DNA of 64,000 nucleotides from Pseudarthrobacter equi. GTDB lineage: Bacteria; Actinomycetota; Actinomycetes; Actinomycetales; Micrococcaceae. Below are positions 55,672 through 63,605 of the stretch, piece after piece. Within the stretch, counting starts at the first letter, position 1; each line of letters begins with the position of its first letter. The translations under genes were made by a program, and so were the position numbers. Location of the stretch: contig NZ_LT629779.1 of the NCBI RefSeq assembly GCF_900105535.1, positions 2,914,001-2,978,000 of the forward strand, in the 5' to 3' direction. The notes beneath the pieces were generated by a model. The model had not been told where the DNA came from, ran no database searches, and was given only the letters and a program-made list of their open reading frames with translations.

Positions 55672-57000
55672 GTGAGTACCTCTGCCGGCTGGGACCATCC
55701 CCGCACGTCCTTTTATACAGACCACTACGAGCTGACCATGCTGCAGGCTTCGCTCCATTCCGGCGCGGCCCACCGCAAATCGGTGTTCGAGGCCTTTGCA
55801 CGGCGGCTCCCGGACGGCCGCAGGTACGGCATCGTGGCAGGCACCGGCCGGCTGCTGGAGGGCATCGCCAACTTCCGCTTCGGCAAGGCGGAGCTGGATT
55901 TCCTGGCCCGCACCAACGTGGTGGATGACGCCACGCTGGAGTACCTGTCCTCCTACCGGTTCTCCGGCGACATCTGGGGTTACGCGGAGGGTGAGGCCTA
56001 CTTCCCCAACTCCCCCATCCTGATCGTCGAGGGCACGTTCGCCGAAGCCTGCATGCTGGAGACGTACATCCTGTCCGTCCTCAACCATGACAGCGCCATC
56101 GCTTCCGCCGCGTCGCGCATGGTCAGCGCTGCCGGCGGCCGCCCCTGCATTGAGATGGGGTCGCGGCGCACCCACGAGGAAGCGGCTGCTTCGGCCGCGC
56201 GTGCCGCCGTGATCGCCGGCTTTGGCAGCACCTCCAACCTCGAGGCCGGCATCCGGTACGGCATCAGGACGGTGGGCACCGCCGCGCACTCCTTCACGCT
56301 GCTGCATGACACCGAGCGCGAAGCCTTCGAGGCGCAGATCGCTTCCCTCGGCGAGGGCACCTCCCTTCTGGTGGACACGTACGACGTCGAACAGGCCGTC
56401 CGCACGGCCGTGGACATTGCGGGTCCCCGGCTGGGTGCGGTGCGGCTGGACTCGGGCGACCTCGTGGCCCAGGCACAGTGGGTCCGCCGGCTGTTGGACG
56501 ACCTCGGCAACGAGAACACCAAGATCATGGTCACGTCCGATCTCGACGAGTACGCCATCGCCGCCCTGCAGTCCGCTCCGGTGGACGCTTACGGTGTGGG
56601 CACGTCGCTGGTCACCGGTTCCGGTGCTCCCACCGCCAGCATGGTCTACAAGCTGGTCAGCCGCACGGACGACGACGGCGCGTACGTCTCCGTGGCCAAG
56701 GCCGCCAAGAACAAAGCCAGCGTGGGCGGGCGCAAATATGCGCTGCGCAAGCTGGACAGCCGAGGCACGGCTACGGCGGAGGTAGTGGGCGTAGGCCACC
56801 GCCCCGAAGACGATGGGAACGACCGCCCCCTGCTGCAGCAGTTCATGAAGAACGGCGAGCTCCTTCCCGGCTGGACCGGGCACGAGGGAGTGGTCCGGGC
56901 GGCCCGGCGGCACGCCGATTCCATGGCCGAACTGCCGCCGGTGGTCAACCGGCTGCAGCGCGGCGAGGCAGCAATCCCCACCATCTACGAAGACAACTGA
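55672..57000 (+). CDS. pncB: Nicotinate phosphoribosyltransferase
   Basis: Makes nicotinate mononucleotide from nicotinate and PRPP in NAD salvage. The 442 residues include TSFYTDHYELTMLQASL, ARRLPDGRRYGIVAGTGRLL, GTAAHSFTLLHD and VRLDSGDLVAQA, then YGVGTSLVTGSGAPTASMVY. The start is GTG 55672, favoured by a leaderless -10; a GTG or ATG upstream would overlap clpS. pncA follows 9 nt later and performs the preceding step, deamidating nicotinamide. It is not preceded by an NrtR-like palindrome, unlike the de novo operon. Confidence 0.95.
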   Translation: MSTSAGWDHPRTSFYTDHYELTMLQASLHSGAAHRKSVFEAFARRLPDGRRYGIVAGTGRLLEGIANFRFGKAELDFLARTNVVDDATLEYLSSYRFSGDIWGYAEGEAYFPNSPILIVEGTFAEACMLETYILSVLNHDSAIASAASRMVSAAGGRPCIEMGSRRTHEEAAASAARAAVIAGFGSTSNLEAGIRYGIRTVGTAAHSFTLLHDTEREAFEAQIASLGEGTSLLVDTYDVEQAVRTAVDIAGPRLGAVRLDSGDLVAQAQWVRRLLDDLGNENTKIMVTSDLDEYAIAALQSAPVDAYGVGTSLVTGSGAPTASMVYKLVSRTDDDGAYVSVAKAAKNKASVGGRKYALRKLDSRGTATAEVVGVGHRPEDDGNDRPLLQQFMKNGELLPGWTGHEGVVRAARRHADSMAELPPVVNRLQRGEAAIPTIYEDN

Positions 57001-57009
57001 GGAGGACTG

Positions 57010-57633
57010 ATGTCACGCGCACTAATTATTGTCGACGTCCAGAACGACTTCTGCGAGGGCGGTTCGCTTGCCGTTGACGGCGGCGCTGCCGTGGCCGGCG
57101 CCATCAGCGAATACGTCGACGCCCACCACAACGAATTCGACCACATTGTGGCCACCCAGGACTGGCACATCGATCCGGGCGGGCACTTTTCGGAAACCCC
57201 TGATTTCAAGGACAGCTGGCCGGCGCACTGCGTGGCGGGCACCCGCGGCGCGGACCTCCACCCGGACCTGGACACCGAATACATCGAGGCGTATTTCCGG
57301 AAGGGCCAGTACGCTGCCGCGTACTCGGGCTTCGAGGGACTCCTGGCGCCCGAGGACGCCGTCCCCACCGGGGAGCGCCAGGCCGGTTCAACAGGCGACG
57401 CCCTTGAGCCGGACGGGGACGCCGTCGGCCTCGACGACTGGCTGCAGAGCCATGACGTTGAGGACGTTGTGGTGGTGGGGATCGCCACCGACTACTGCGT
57501 GCTGGCCACCTCCCTCGACGCCGTCCAGGCAGGATACTCGGTCACCGTGGTCCGGTCCCTCACGGCGGGCATTGCCGAAGACCTGGAAGAAGCCGTGGCG
57601 GAGATGGAACTCGGCGGCGTAGACGTCGCCTGA
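57010..57633 (+). CDS. pncA: Nicotinamidase
   Basis: Hydrolyses nicotinamide to nicotinate, which PncB then uses. The 207 residues hold the catalytic triad Asp9, Lys98 and Cys163 (in ATDYC) and the metal ligands Asp51, His53 and His59 in QDWHIDPGGHF. A Gly/Asp-rich insertion of about 20 residues (VPTGERQAGSTGDALEP) lies before the last third. It begins 9 nt after pncB with a GAGGA ribosome binding site and ends at a strong terminator, so pncB-pncA is a two-gene operon. Confidence 0.96.
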   Translation: MSRALIIVDVQNDFCEGGSLAVDGGAAVAGAISEYVDAHHNEFDHIVATQDWHIDPGGHFSETPDFKDSWPAHCVAGTRGADLHPDLDTEYIEAYFRKGQYAAAYSGFEGLLAPEDAVPTGERQAGSTGDALEPDGDAVGLDDWLQSHDVEDVVVVGIATDYCVLATSLDAVQAGYSVTVVRSLTAGIAEDLEEAVAEMELGGVDVA

Positions 57634-57646
57634 AAGCCGGAACCTA

Positions 57647-57686
57647 CAGGAATGGCCGGGCCTACGGGCCCGGCCATTCCTGTTTT
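57647..57686 (+). terminator. Terminator of pncB-pncA
   Basis: A perfect 16-bp stem (57647-57662 with 57667-57682) has the stable loop TACG and is followed by TTTT. Confidence 0.93.
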
Positions 57687-57694
57687 CCTGTCCG

Positions 57695-59476
57695 CTACTT
57701 GCGGCCGACGAACCAGTCCTGAAGCTTCCGCAGCCGCGCCTGCAGCTGTTCCTCGTTGGCCTGGGCCACCGGTGGACCGCCGCAGACGGTGCGCAGCTTG
57801 GTGTGCACCATGCCGTGCGGAGTGCCGGTCCGGGCCGCCCATGCAGCCACGTTTTTCGCCAGCTCGTTCCGCAGGTCCATCAGCATCCTATGGTCCGGTA
57901 CGGCTGGAATCACGGTTTCCGCCGCCGCCGGCCCCTTCCGGTTCTTCCGGTTCAGCTGTTCATGCTGGCGCTGCCGCAGCAGCGTGCCCACCTGCTCGGC
58001 ATCCAGGAGCCCGGGGATGCCCAGGAAGTCCATTTCGTCGTCGGACCCCACCTCGCCGCCGGTGCCGAACTCGCCGCCGTCGAACAGGACCCTGTCGAAG
58101 GAGGCCTGTGAGTCCAGTGCCTCGAACTTGCCCTTGGTGAGGCTGTCCGAGGCTTTGTCCTCCCGGTTCGCCTCGGCCATCAGCGAGTCCTCGGGGTTGA
58201 ACAGGCCGTCGCCGTCTTCTTTCTCCGGCCGGTCCAGGGCGTGGTCCCGCTCCATTTCCATGGAGTTGGCCAGCGCCATCAGCGTGGGGACGGACGGCAG
58301 GAACACCGAGGCAGTTTCGCCGCGCTTGCGGGCACGCACGAAACGCCCCACAGCCTGGGCAAAGAACAACGGCGTGGACGTGGACGTTGCGTACACACCG
58401 ACGGACAGCCGGGGCACGTCAACGCCTTCGGACACCATCCGGACAGCCACCATCCACCGCTTTTCGCTAGCGGTAAACTCCTCGATCTTGCTCGAGGCCT
58501 TCGCGTCATCGGAGAGGATCACCGTGGGCGACTCCCCCGTGATCCGCTTCAGCTGCCCGGCGTAGGCCCGCGCGTCCTCGTGGTCCGTGGCAATCACCAG
58601 GCCGCCGGCGTCGGGCACCGTGCGGCGCACCTCGCTGAGCCGCCTGTCCGCGCCCGCCAGGACGGCGGGGATCCACTCGCCGGCCGGGTTTAGTGCTGTC
58701 CGCCAGGCATGCGAGGTGATGTCCTTCGTGACGGCAGCCTCGCCCAGGGACGCCGCCATCTCCTCGCCGGCACTGGTACGCCAGCGCATCTGGCCCGAAT
58801 ACGCCATGAACATCACGGGCCGGACCACGTGGTCGCGCAGGGCGTTGCCGTAGCCGTAAGTGTAATCGGCTTTGGAGCGCCTGATGCCGTCGCGGTCCTC
58901 GGCGTACTCCACGAACGGAATAGGCGAGGTATCCGAACGGAACGGTGTTCCGGTCAGGGACAGCCGGCGGATCGCGGGGTCGAAGGCCTCCCGCAGACCG
59001 TCGCCCCAGGACAGGGCTTCGCCACCGTGGTGGATCTCGTCCAGGATCACCAGCGTGCGGGCGGCCTCGGTCTTGGCGCGGTGCAGCATCGGTTTGCTGG
59101 CAACCTGGGCATACGTGACAGCAACCCCGATGAATCCGCGGCCGTGCTGGCCGTCCGAGTTCTTGAAGTTGGGGTCGATCGCGATGCCCACCTTGGCTGC
59201 AGCGTCAGCCCACTGCCGCTTGAGGTGGTCGGTGGGCGCCACGATGGTCACGCGGTTTACCGCACCGGAATCGATGAGCGTTGAGGCGATGCGCAGGGCG
59301 AAGGTGGTCTTACCGGCGCCGGGCGTTGCTACCGCAAGGAAATCGCGGGGGCTTTTGGCCAAGTAGAGGTCAAGGGCCTCCTGCTGCCAGGCACGGAGTT
59401 TCGGGGCGGTTCCCCAGGCTGCGCGTTCCGGATAGGCCGGGGGCAGGGTGGGGCCGCCAAAGAGCGTCTCCGTCAC
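57695..59476 (-). CDS. DEAD/DEAH-box superfamily 2 helicase
   Basis: A 593-residue SF2 ATPase. Motif I ATPGAGKTTFALRIA, motif II LVILDEIHHGGEA (DEIH), the motif III-like SLTGTPFRSD and motif VI AVGRFVRARKRGE mark a working helicase core. The C-terminal 200 residues (acidic, then DHRMLMDLRNELAKNVAAW) have no recognised nuclease motif. It resembles helicase/ATPase subunits of type III restriction enzymes but without an endonuclease domain. GTG 59476 overlaps the DUF3039 stop (TAGTG). Function unproven; a DNA or RNA repair helicase is likely. Confidence 0.9.
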   Translation of the reverse strand: MTETLFGGPTLPPAYPERAAWGTAPKLRAWQQEALDLYLAKSPRDFLAVATPGAGKTTFALRIASTLIDSGAVNRVTIVAPTDHLKRQWADAAAKVGIAIDPNFKNSDGQHGRGFIGVAVTYAQVASKPMLHRAKTEAARTLVILDEIHHGGEALSWGDGLREAFDPAIRRLSLTGTPFRSDTSPIPFVEYAEDRDGIRRSKADYTYGYGNALRDHVVRPVMFMAYSGQMRWRTSAGEEMAASLGEAAVTKDITSHAWRTALNPAGEWIPAVLAGADRRLSEVRRTVPDAGGLVIATDHEDARAYAGQLKRITGESPTVILSDDAKASSKIEEFTASEKRWMVAVRMVSEGVDVPRLSVGVYATSTSTPLFFAQAVGRFVRARKRGETASVFLPSVPTLMALANSMEMERDHALDRPEKEDGDGLFNPEDSLMAEANREDKASDSLTKGKFEALDSQASFDRVLFDGGEFGTGGEVGSDDEMDFLGIPGLLDAEQVGTLLRQRQHEQLNRKNRKGPAAAETVIPAVPDHRMLMDLRNELAKNVAAWAARTGTPHGMVHTKLRTVCGGPPVAQANEEQLQARLRKLQDWFVGRK

Positions 59477-59808
59477 TATTTGTTGCTGCCTGAGTCCCCT
59501 CCGGGACCCTTGCCGCCGTCATTGCCCGGGCGGAGGCCCTCGTAGACCTCTTTGCACGTGGGGCACACCGGGAACTTCTTCGGATCCCGGCCCGGCGTCC
59601 AGACCTTGCCGCACAGTGCGATGACGGGCTCACCGCTCAGCGCCGACTCCATGATCTTTTCCTTGCGGACATAGTGCGAAAAGCGCTCCCGGTCCCCCGG
59701 TTCGACCTCCTGGCGCAGTTCCTCGCGCTCAATGGTGGCCGTGGACGTACCAGCCCCGGAAAGCTCGCGCATCGGGTCGTTTTCGAGAGGGTCCGTCATG
59801 CTAGTCAT
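59476..59808 (-). CDS. DUF3039 family protein
   Basis: A small protein of 110 residues from ATG 59808 (113 if ATG 59817). Conserved core: FSHYVRKEKIMESALSG, EPVIALCGKVW and GRDPKKFPVCPTCKEVYEGL. Three cysteines (C-x14-C-x2-C) suggest a zinc-ribbon-like site. The family is actinobacterial, of unknown function. Start choice: ATG 59817 has AAAGG before it, but TAAGAT ends 7 nt before 59808 and covers the earlier ATG. It is coupled to the helicase gene by a 1-nt overlap, so the two proteins probably act together. Confidence 0.85.
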   Translation of the reverse strand: MTSMTDPLENDPMRELSGAGTSTATIEREELRQEVEPGDRERFSHYVRKEKIMESALSGEPVIALCGKVWTPGRDPKKFPVCPTCKEVYEGLRPGNDGGKGPGGDSGSNK

Positions 59809-59815
59809 GCCAACC

Positions 59816-59821
59816 ATCTTA
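59816..59821 (-). promoter_or_regulatory. Leaderless -10 element of DUF3039-helicase
   Basis: TAAGAT on the minus strand, 7 nt before the ATG at 59808. Confidence 0.4.
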
Positions 59822-59948
59822 GCCTTTCCGGCAGGGCTGCGTCCGACGGCGGCGCGGCTCCCGGGGGCACGTCCATCCGGGCCGGACGCATCCCGGCGAA
59901 GCCCGGCGTCGTACGTTTCCGCGACGCGCCCGGGTGCCGGAGGTGCCG

Positions 59949-60728
59949 CTAAAGGCCCTGCCAGGAGGGCTTGTTGTCGTAGGTATGCCGGTAGAAATCG
60001 GCGAGTTTCAAGGCCGAAGCGGCGGCTTCGTCCACCAGGACGGTGGCGTGCGGGTGGAACTGCAGGACCGACGCCGGGCAGATCGCAGCAACGGGTCCCT
60101 CCACGAAGTCCCGGACCGCCTGCGCCTTCTGGGCTCCGGTTGCGATCAGGATCACGTGCCGGGCGTCCATGATGGTGCCCAGGCCCTGCGTGATGACATG
60201 GTGCGGAACGTCCGCCAGGCTGGTGAAGAACCGCGCGTTGTCCTTGCGGGTCTGTTCGATCAGGCTCTTGATCCGGGTGCGCGAGGCGAAGGAGGACCCG
60301 GGCTCATTGAAACCGATGTGGCCGTCGGTGCCAACGCCCAGCAACTGCAGGTCCACGTCCCCGGCAGCGGCGATGGCGGCTTCATAGGCATCGCAGGCTG
60401 CCGGGATGTCCGCGGCGGAGCCGTCCGGCGAATGGACGTTGGCGGGATCGATATTGATCCGGTCGGTGAATTCGCGGCGGATCACGTTCCGGTACTGCTC
60501 GGGGTGCCCGTCGGGCAGTCCCACATATTCATCGAGGGCGAAGCCAGACGCCCGGCTAAAATCCAGCCCTGTTGCGTGGCGCGCGGCCAGTTCCTCGTAG
60601 ACGGGCAGGGGCGAGGACCCGGTGGCCAGCCCCAGCACAGCGTCCGGTTTGCGCCGCAACAGCTCTTCGATGGCGTCAGCGGCCAGCTTCCCGATGGGAC
60701 GGCTGCCGCCAAGGATTACAACTTCCAC
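59949..60728 (-). CDS. nagB: Glucosamine-6-phosphate deaminase
   Basis: Converts glucosamine-6-phosphate to fructose-6-phosphate and ammonia, the last step of amino-sugar use. The 259 residues begin MEVVILGGSRPIGKLAADAI and contain LGLATGSSPLPVYEEL, the catalytic Asp in ALDEYVGLP, GVGTDGHIGFNEPGSSFAS and SLADVPHHVITQGLGTI. GTG 60728 has AAGGACGG upstream. No nagA or PTS gene is adjacent; the preceding genes encode an ABC exporter with only a 27-nt gap, so they may be co-transcribed by chance of order. Confidence 0.95.
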   Translation of the reverse strand: MEVVILGGSRPIGKLAADAIEELLRRKPDAVLGLATGSSPLPVYEELAARHATGLDFSRASGFALDEYVGLPDGHPEQYRNVIRREFTDRINIDPANVHSPDGSAADIPAACDAYEAAIAAAGDVDLQLLGVGTDGHIGFNEPGSSFASRTRIKSLIEQTRKDNARFFTSLADVPHHVITQGLGTIMDARHVILIATGAQKAQAVRDFVEGPVAAICPASVLQFHPHATVLVDEAAASALKLADFYRHTYDNKPSWQGL

Positions 60729-60755
60729 GTCAGGCCGTCCTTCGGGGGTGGTGGA

Positions 60756-62327
60756 TCAACGGTTCACAGTGAGTTGGGCCAGCATTTCCGGACCGCGGGC
60801 TTCCAGCCAGCGGCCGCCAACCCTGACGCCCACCACAAAAAGTACCAGCCCCAGGGCCAGGCCTACGCCAAGGTTCAGCCACCCGAAGAACGGATTACCC
60901 GTGACGCTCTGCACGATGAGCAGCGCGGCCTCCGGAATGACCAGGAAGGCAAGCACGCCCATGCCGCCGAATTGCACCAGCATGGTCTGGCCAACATTTC
61001 CCGGCGGCTTCTTGAACGGGCTGTCGCCCGGCAGCGGAACGGCGATGTTGTACCGGGCGGACACCACTGATGACAGTCCCAGCCCGCTGAGCAGCATGCC
61101 CAGTGACAGGCCCAGCACGCCAGGCAACCACTCCCAGGACCCGGTGAAGGCAAAGGGCACCACCGTGAAGGCCAGCACCACCGGGACGGAGAGGATCAGG
61201 CACGCCAGTGCACGGCCCAGGCGGTCTGCGGTTCCCCGGACCCCGGTGGCCAGGTGGAGGGCGAAGGCGGTGTTGTCATAGGAGATGTCTGCAGAAATGG
61301 ACCAGGCCATGAGGAAAGCCGTGAGCGGGCCGAGCACGGAAAGGGCGCCCAGGCTGTCCCCCTGGCTGGCCTGGAAGAACAGCACCACGGCCAGCAGCGG
61401 AATGACAATGAGCGATCCGCCGTAGCGGGGGTCCCGCAGCCAGTACGTGAGTGAACGGGCCGTTACGGCTCCGGTGGGTGTTGGCGGCAGCAAGGCGAAC
61501 ATTCCCAGCTTTCCGCCCTTCCGGCTTCCACCGCCTGCGTAGGGCGGGTTGACCAGCGCGCGTTCCAGGAGGACTTTCCAGCACCAGGTAAGGGCCGCCA
61601 GCGTTGCGGCGGCGATCAGCAGTTTCAGACCGGCGGCCCCGGGTTGCCCGGCGTCAATGTCTCCGCCGAGGGACCAGGCCGCACCCAGCGGCGTCCATGC
61701 AAGGGCACGGGCGAAGTCAGGCAGGAACGCCGCCGAGGCGCTGATGCCTTGTGCAACACCTGCCACGATGGGTCCCAGCAGGATCAGCGGAATCATGAAG
61801 ACCACGCCGCTGATGTCCTTGAAGCGCCGGGACGAGGCAAGGCTGGCCGTAGCCGTGGTCACCACCTTGGACAGGATGATGCAGGTCAGGATTCCCAGGA
61901 CAGCCCCCACCAGTGCGGCACCGGCCGAAAGGATGCCCCGTGACCAGGTTGCCACGGTGGCAAGACCCACCAGTGCGGTGGCCACCCCGGGGATGCCAAT
62001 CAGGCCGCCCAGTGCGAGCCCCGCCAGAAGCTGCCGCATGGGCACGGCGAAGGTGGTGAACCGCAGCGGGTCCAGGGTCATATCGGCAGAGGATACGGCC
62101 ACCGGGATGAGCCCCCACCCAAGGATGGCGATGGATCCGCCCAGCACCACGGCAGTCTGTGCAATTTCGTGGCTTTCGCGCCCCACCATGATCAGCGCGA
62201 CCACCAGCGCCCCCACGATTCCCACGGCATAAAGGGCGCCAAAGGCAATACCCACGATTTGCCAGGGGCTGCGCTTGAGCCCGTTGCGCAGCAGAGTCAG
62301 CTTGAGCCTTAGGAGGTGCGCAACCAT
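60756..62327 (-). CDS. ABC transporter permease
   Basis: A 523-residue polytopic protein with about 12 predicted helices and almost no external domains. It has two halves joined by a cytoplasmic loop (NPPYAGGGSRKGGKLGMFA) and TARSLTYWLRDPRYGGSL. No peptide signature allows a substrate call. Its ATG overlaps the upstream ATPase gene by 19 nt, so the two form a transporter of the two-subunit exporter type. Confidence 0.88.
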   Translation of the reverse strand: MVAHLLRLKLTLLRNGLKRSPWQIVGIAFGALYAVGIVGALVVALIMVGRESHEIAQTAVVLGGSIAILGWGLIPVAVSSADMTLDPLRFTTFAVPMRQLLAGLALGGLIGIPGVATALVGLATVATWSRGILSAGAALVGAVLGILTCIILSKVVTTATASLASSRRFKDISGVVFMIPLILLGPIVAGVAQGISASAAFLPDFARALAWTPLGAAWSLGGDIDAGQPGAAGLKLLIAAATLAALTWCWKVLLERALVNPPYAGGGSRKGGKLGMFALLPPTPTGAVTARSLTYWLRDPRYGGSLIVIPLLAVVLFFQASQGDSLGALSVLGPLTAFLMAWSISADISYDNTAFALHLATGVRGTADRLGRALACLILSVPVVLAFTVVPFAFTGSWEWLPGVLGLSLGMLLSGLGLSSVVSARYNIAVPLPGDSPFKKPPGNVGQTMLVQFGGMGVLAFLVIPEAALLIVQSVTGNPFFGWLNLGVGLALGLVLFVVGVRVGGRWLEARGPEMLAQLTVNR

Positions 62328-63127
62328 TCCAGCCCTTCCGTGTGGCTCCGGCCGCCCACCAGCTGGACGAAGCGGTCTTCCAGGGAGGCTCCGGCGCGGA
62401 CCTCGTCAACGGTTCCGGCAGCCAGCACACGGCCGCCTGCCACCACTGCCACGTGGTCGCACATGCGCTGCACCAGGTCCATTACATGGCTGGAGACAAT
62501 GACTGTTCCGCCCGAGGCGACGTAGCTGTCCAGGATTGACCGGATATTCGACGCCGAGACAGGGTCCACGGCTTCAAAAGGCTCATCAAGGACCAGGAGC
62601 CGCGGGGCGTGGATCAGTGCCGAAGCGAGGGCGATCTTCTTGGTCATGCCGGCCGAGTAGTCCACCACCAGGGTGCCGGCGTCCTGGGCCAGGTCCATGG
62701 CAGCGAGCAGCTCGCCCACCCGGGAAGCCACCACCCCGCGGTCCATGCCGCGCAGCAGCCCGGCATAGGTGATGAGCTGTTCTCCGGTGAGGCGGTCGAA
62801 GAGCCGGACGCCATCCGGGAGGATGCCCATCAGCCTTTTGGCCTCCAGGGGATTCACCCAGACATCCACGCCGTGCACCAGGGCCGTGCCGAAGTCCGGG
62901 CGGAGAAGCCCCGTCGCCATCGACAGGGTGGTGGTCTTGCCGGCGCCGTTGGGACCCACGATGCCGTAGAAGGAGCCGGCCGGGACATCGAGGCTGATTC
63001 CGTCCACGGCGATCTTGGTGCCAAAACGCTTGGCCAACCCCCGGATGGACAGTGCCGGAACGGCCCCGCCAGGGGGTGGGCCGGCAGGGGTGGGTGGAAG
63101 CGCCGGGTGCGGTTGCGGAGCAGTCAT
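62309..63127 (-). CDS. ABC transporter ATP-binding protein
   Basis: A 272-residue ATPase with a Pro-rich N-terminal tail. It shows Walker A VGPNGAGKTTTLSMATGLL, Walker B RLLVLDEPFEAVDP and the switch His in SSHVMDL. The signature motif is degenerate: YSAGMTKKIALASALI replaces LSGGQ, seen in some ABC-2-type exporters. TAGTCT ends 6 nt before ATG 63127, suggesting a leaderless operon with the permease gene, which it overlaps by 19 nt. Substrate unknown. Confidence 0.9.
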   Translation of the reverse strand: MTAPQPHPALPPTPAGPPPGGAVPALSIRGLAKRFGTKIAVDGISLDVPAGSFYGIVGPNGAGKTTTLSMATGLLRPDFGTALVHGVDVWVNPLEAKRLMGILPDGVRLFDRLTGEQLITYAGLLRGMDRGVVASRVGELLAAMDLAQDAGTLVVDYSAGMTKKIALASALIHAPRLLVLDEPFEAVDPVSASNIRSILDSYVASGGTVIVSSHVMDLVQRMCDHVAVVAGGRVLAAGTVDEVRAGASLEDRFVQLVGGRSHTEGLEWLRTS

Positions 63128-63133
63128 GAAGCC

Positions 63134-63139
63134 AGACTA
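63134..63139 (-). promoter_or_regulatory. Leaderless -10 element of the ABC exporter operon
   Basis: TAGTCT on the minus strand, 6 nt before the ATG at 63127. Confidence 0.5.
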
Positions 63140-63215
63140 GCCCGCAGGTGCCGCCCCTGGGGTCCTCCCGGAGGAGTAGCGACAAAGGCGTACGACGGCG
63201 TCCGCGGGCGGGTGC

Positions 63216-63605
63216 CTAGCGGGCCTTGCGGATGCGGATGGGGCCCTTGGCGGTGCCCGGATCCACCACGGAACCGCCCTGGGTGACCTCGACGTCGCCG
63301 GCGTCAACCAGCCGGCGGGCGGCTTGGCGGACCGGCTCCATCAGACCCCGCCAGTGCTCGCCGCCCACGGCGCGGGCGGCATCGGACGGGCAAATAGTGG
63401 ATGTGGCTGCCCGGGCGGCCAGCAGCTTCAGGATGGCAGTCTCCAGTTCCTTGCCGGTGGGCCCGGAAGAGGAAGAGCCGGAGGCGGACTTGCCGGAGGC
63501 GGACTTGCCGGACGGGGCAGCGCCGCGAGGTGCCGCGTCATCCGATGGCTTCGGCCCGTTCACGGCATGCCGTTCAGAACGAGCGCCGCGGAATGGCGCG
63601 CTCAT
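63216..63605 (-). CDS. DUF3253 family protein
   Basis: A 129-residue protein from ATG 63605. A basic N-terminal tail and a Ser/Gly-rich linker (GKSASGKSASGSSSSGPTG) lead to a compact winged-helix-like domain: LETAILKLLAARAATSTICP, SDAARAVGGEHWRGLMEPVR and VTQGGSVVDPGTAKGPIRI. DUF3253 proteins are small, helical and of unknown function. The chosen start overlaps the end of the OYE-family gene by 32 nt; a GTG at 63563 would avoid the overlap. Neither has a clear ribosome binding site. Confidence 0.8.
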   Translation of the reverse strand: MSAPFRGARSERHAVNGPKPSDDAAPRGAAPSGKSASGKSASGSSSSGPTGKELETAILKLLAARAATSTICPSDAARAVGGEHWRGLMEPVRQAARRLVDAGDVEVTQGGSVVDPGTAKGPIRIRKAR

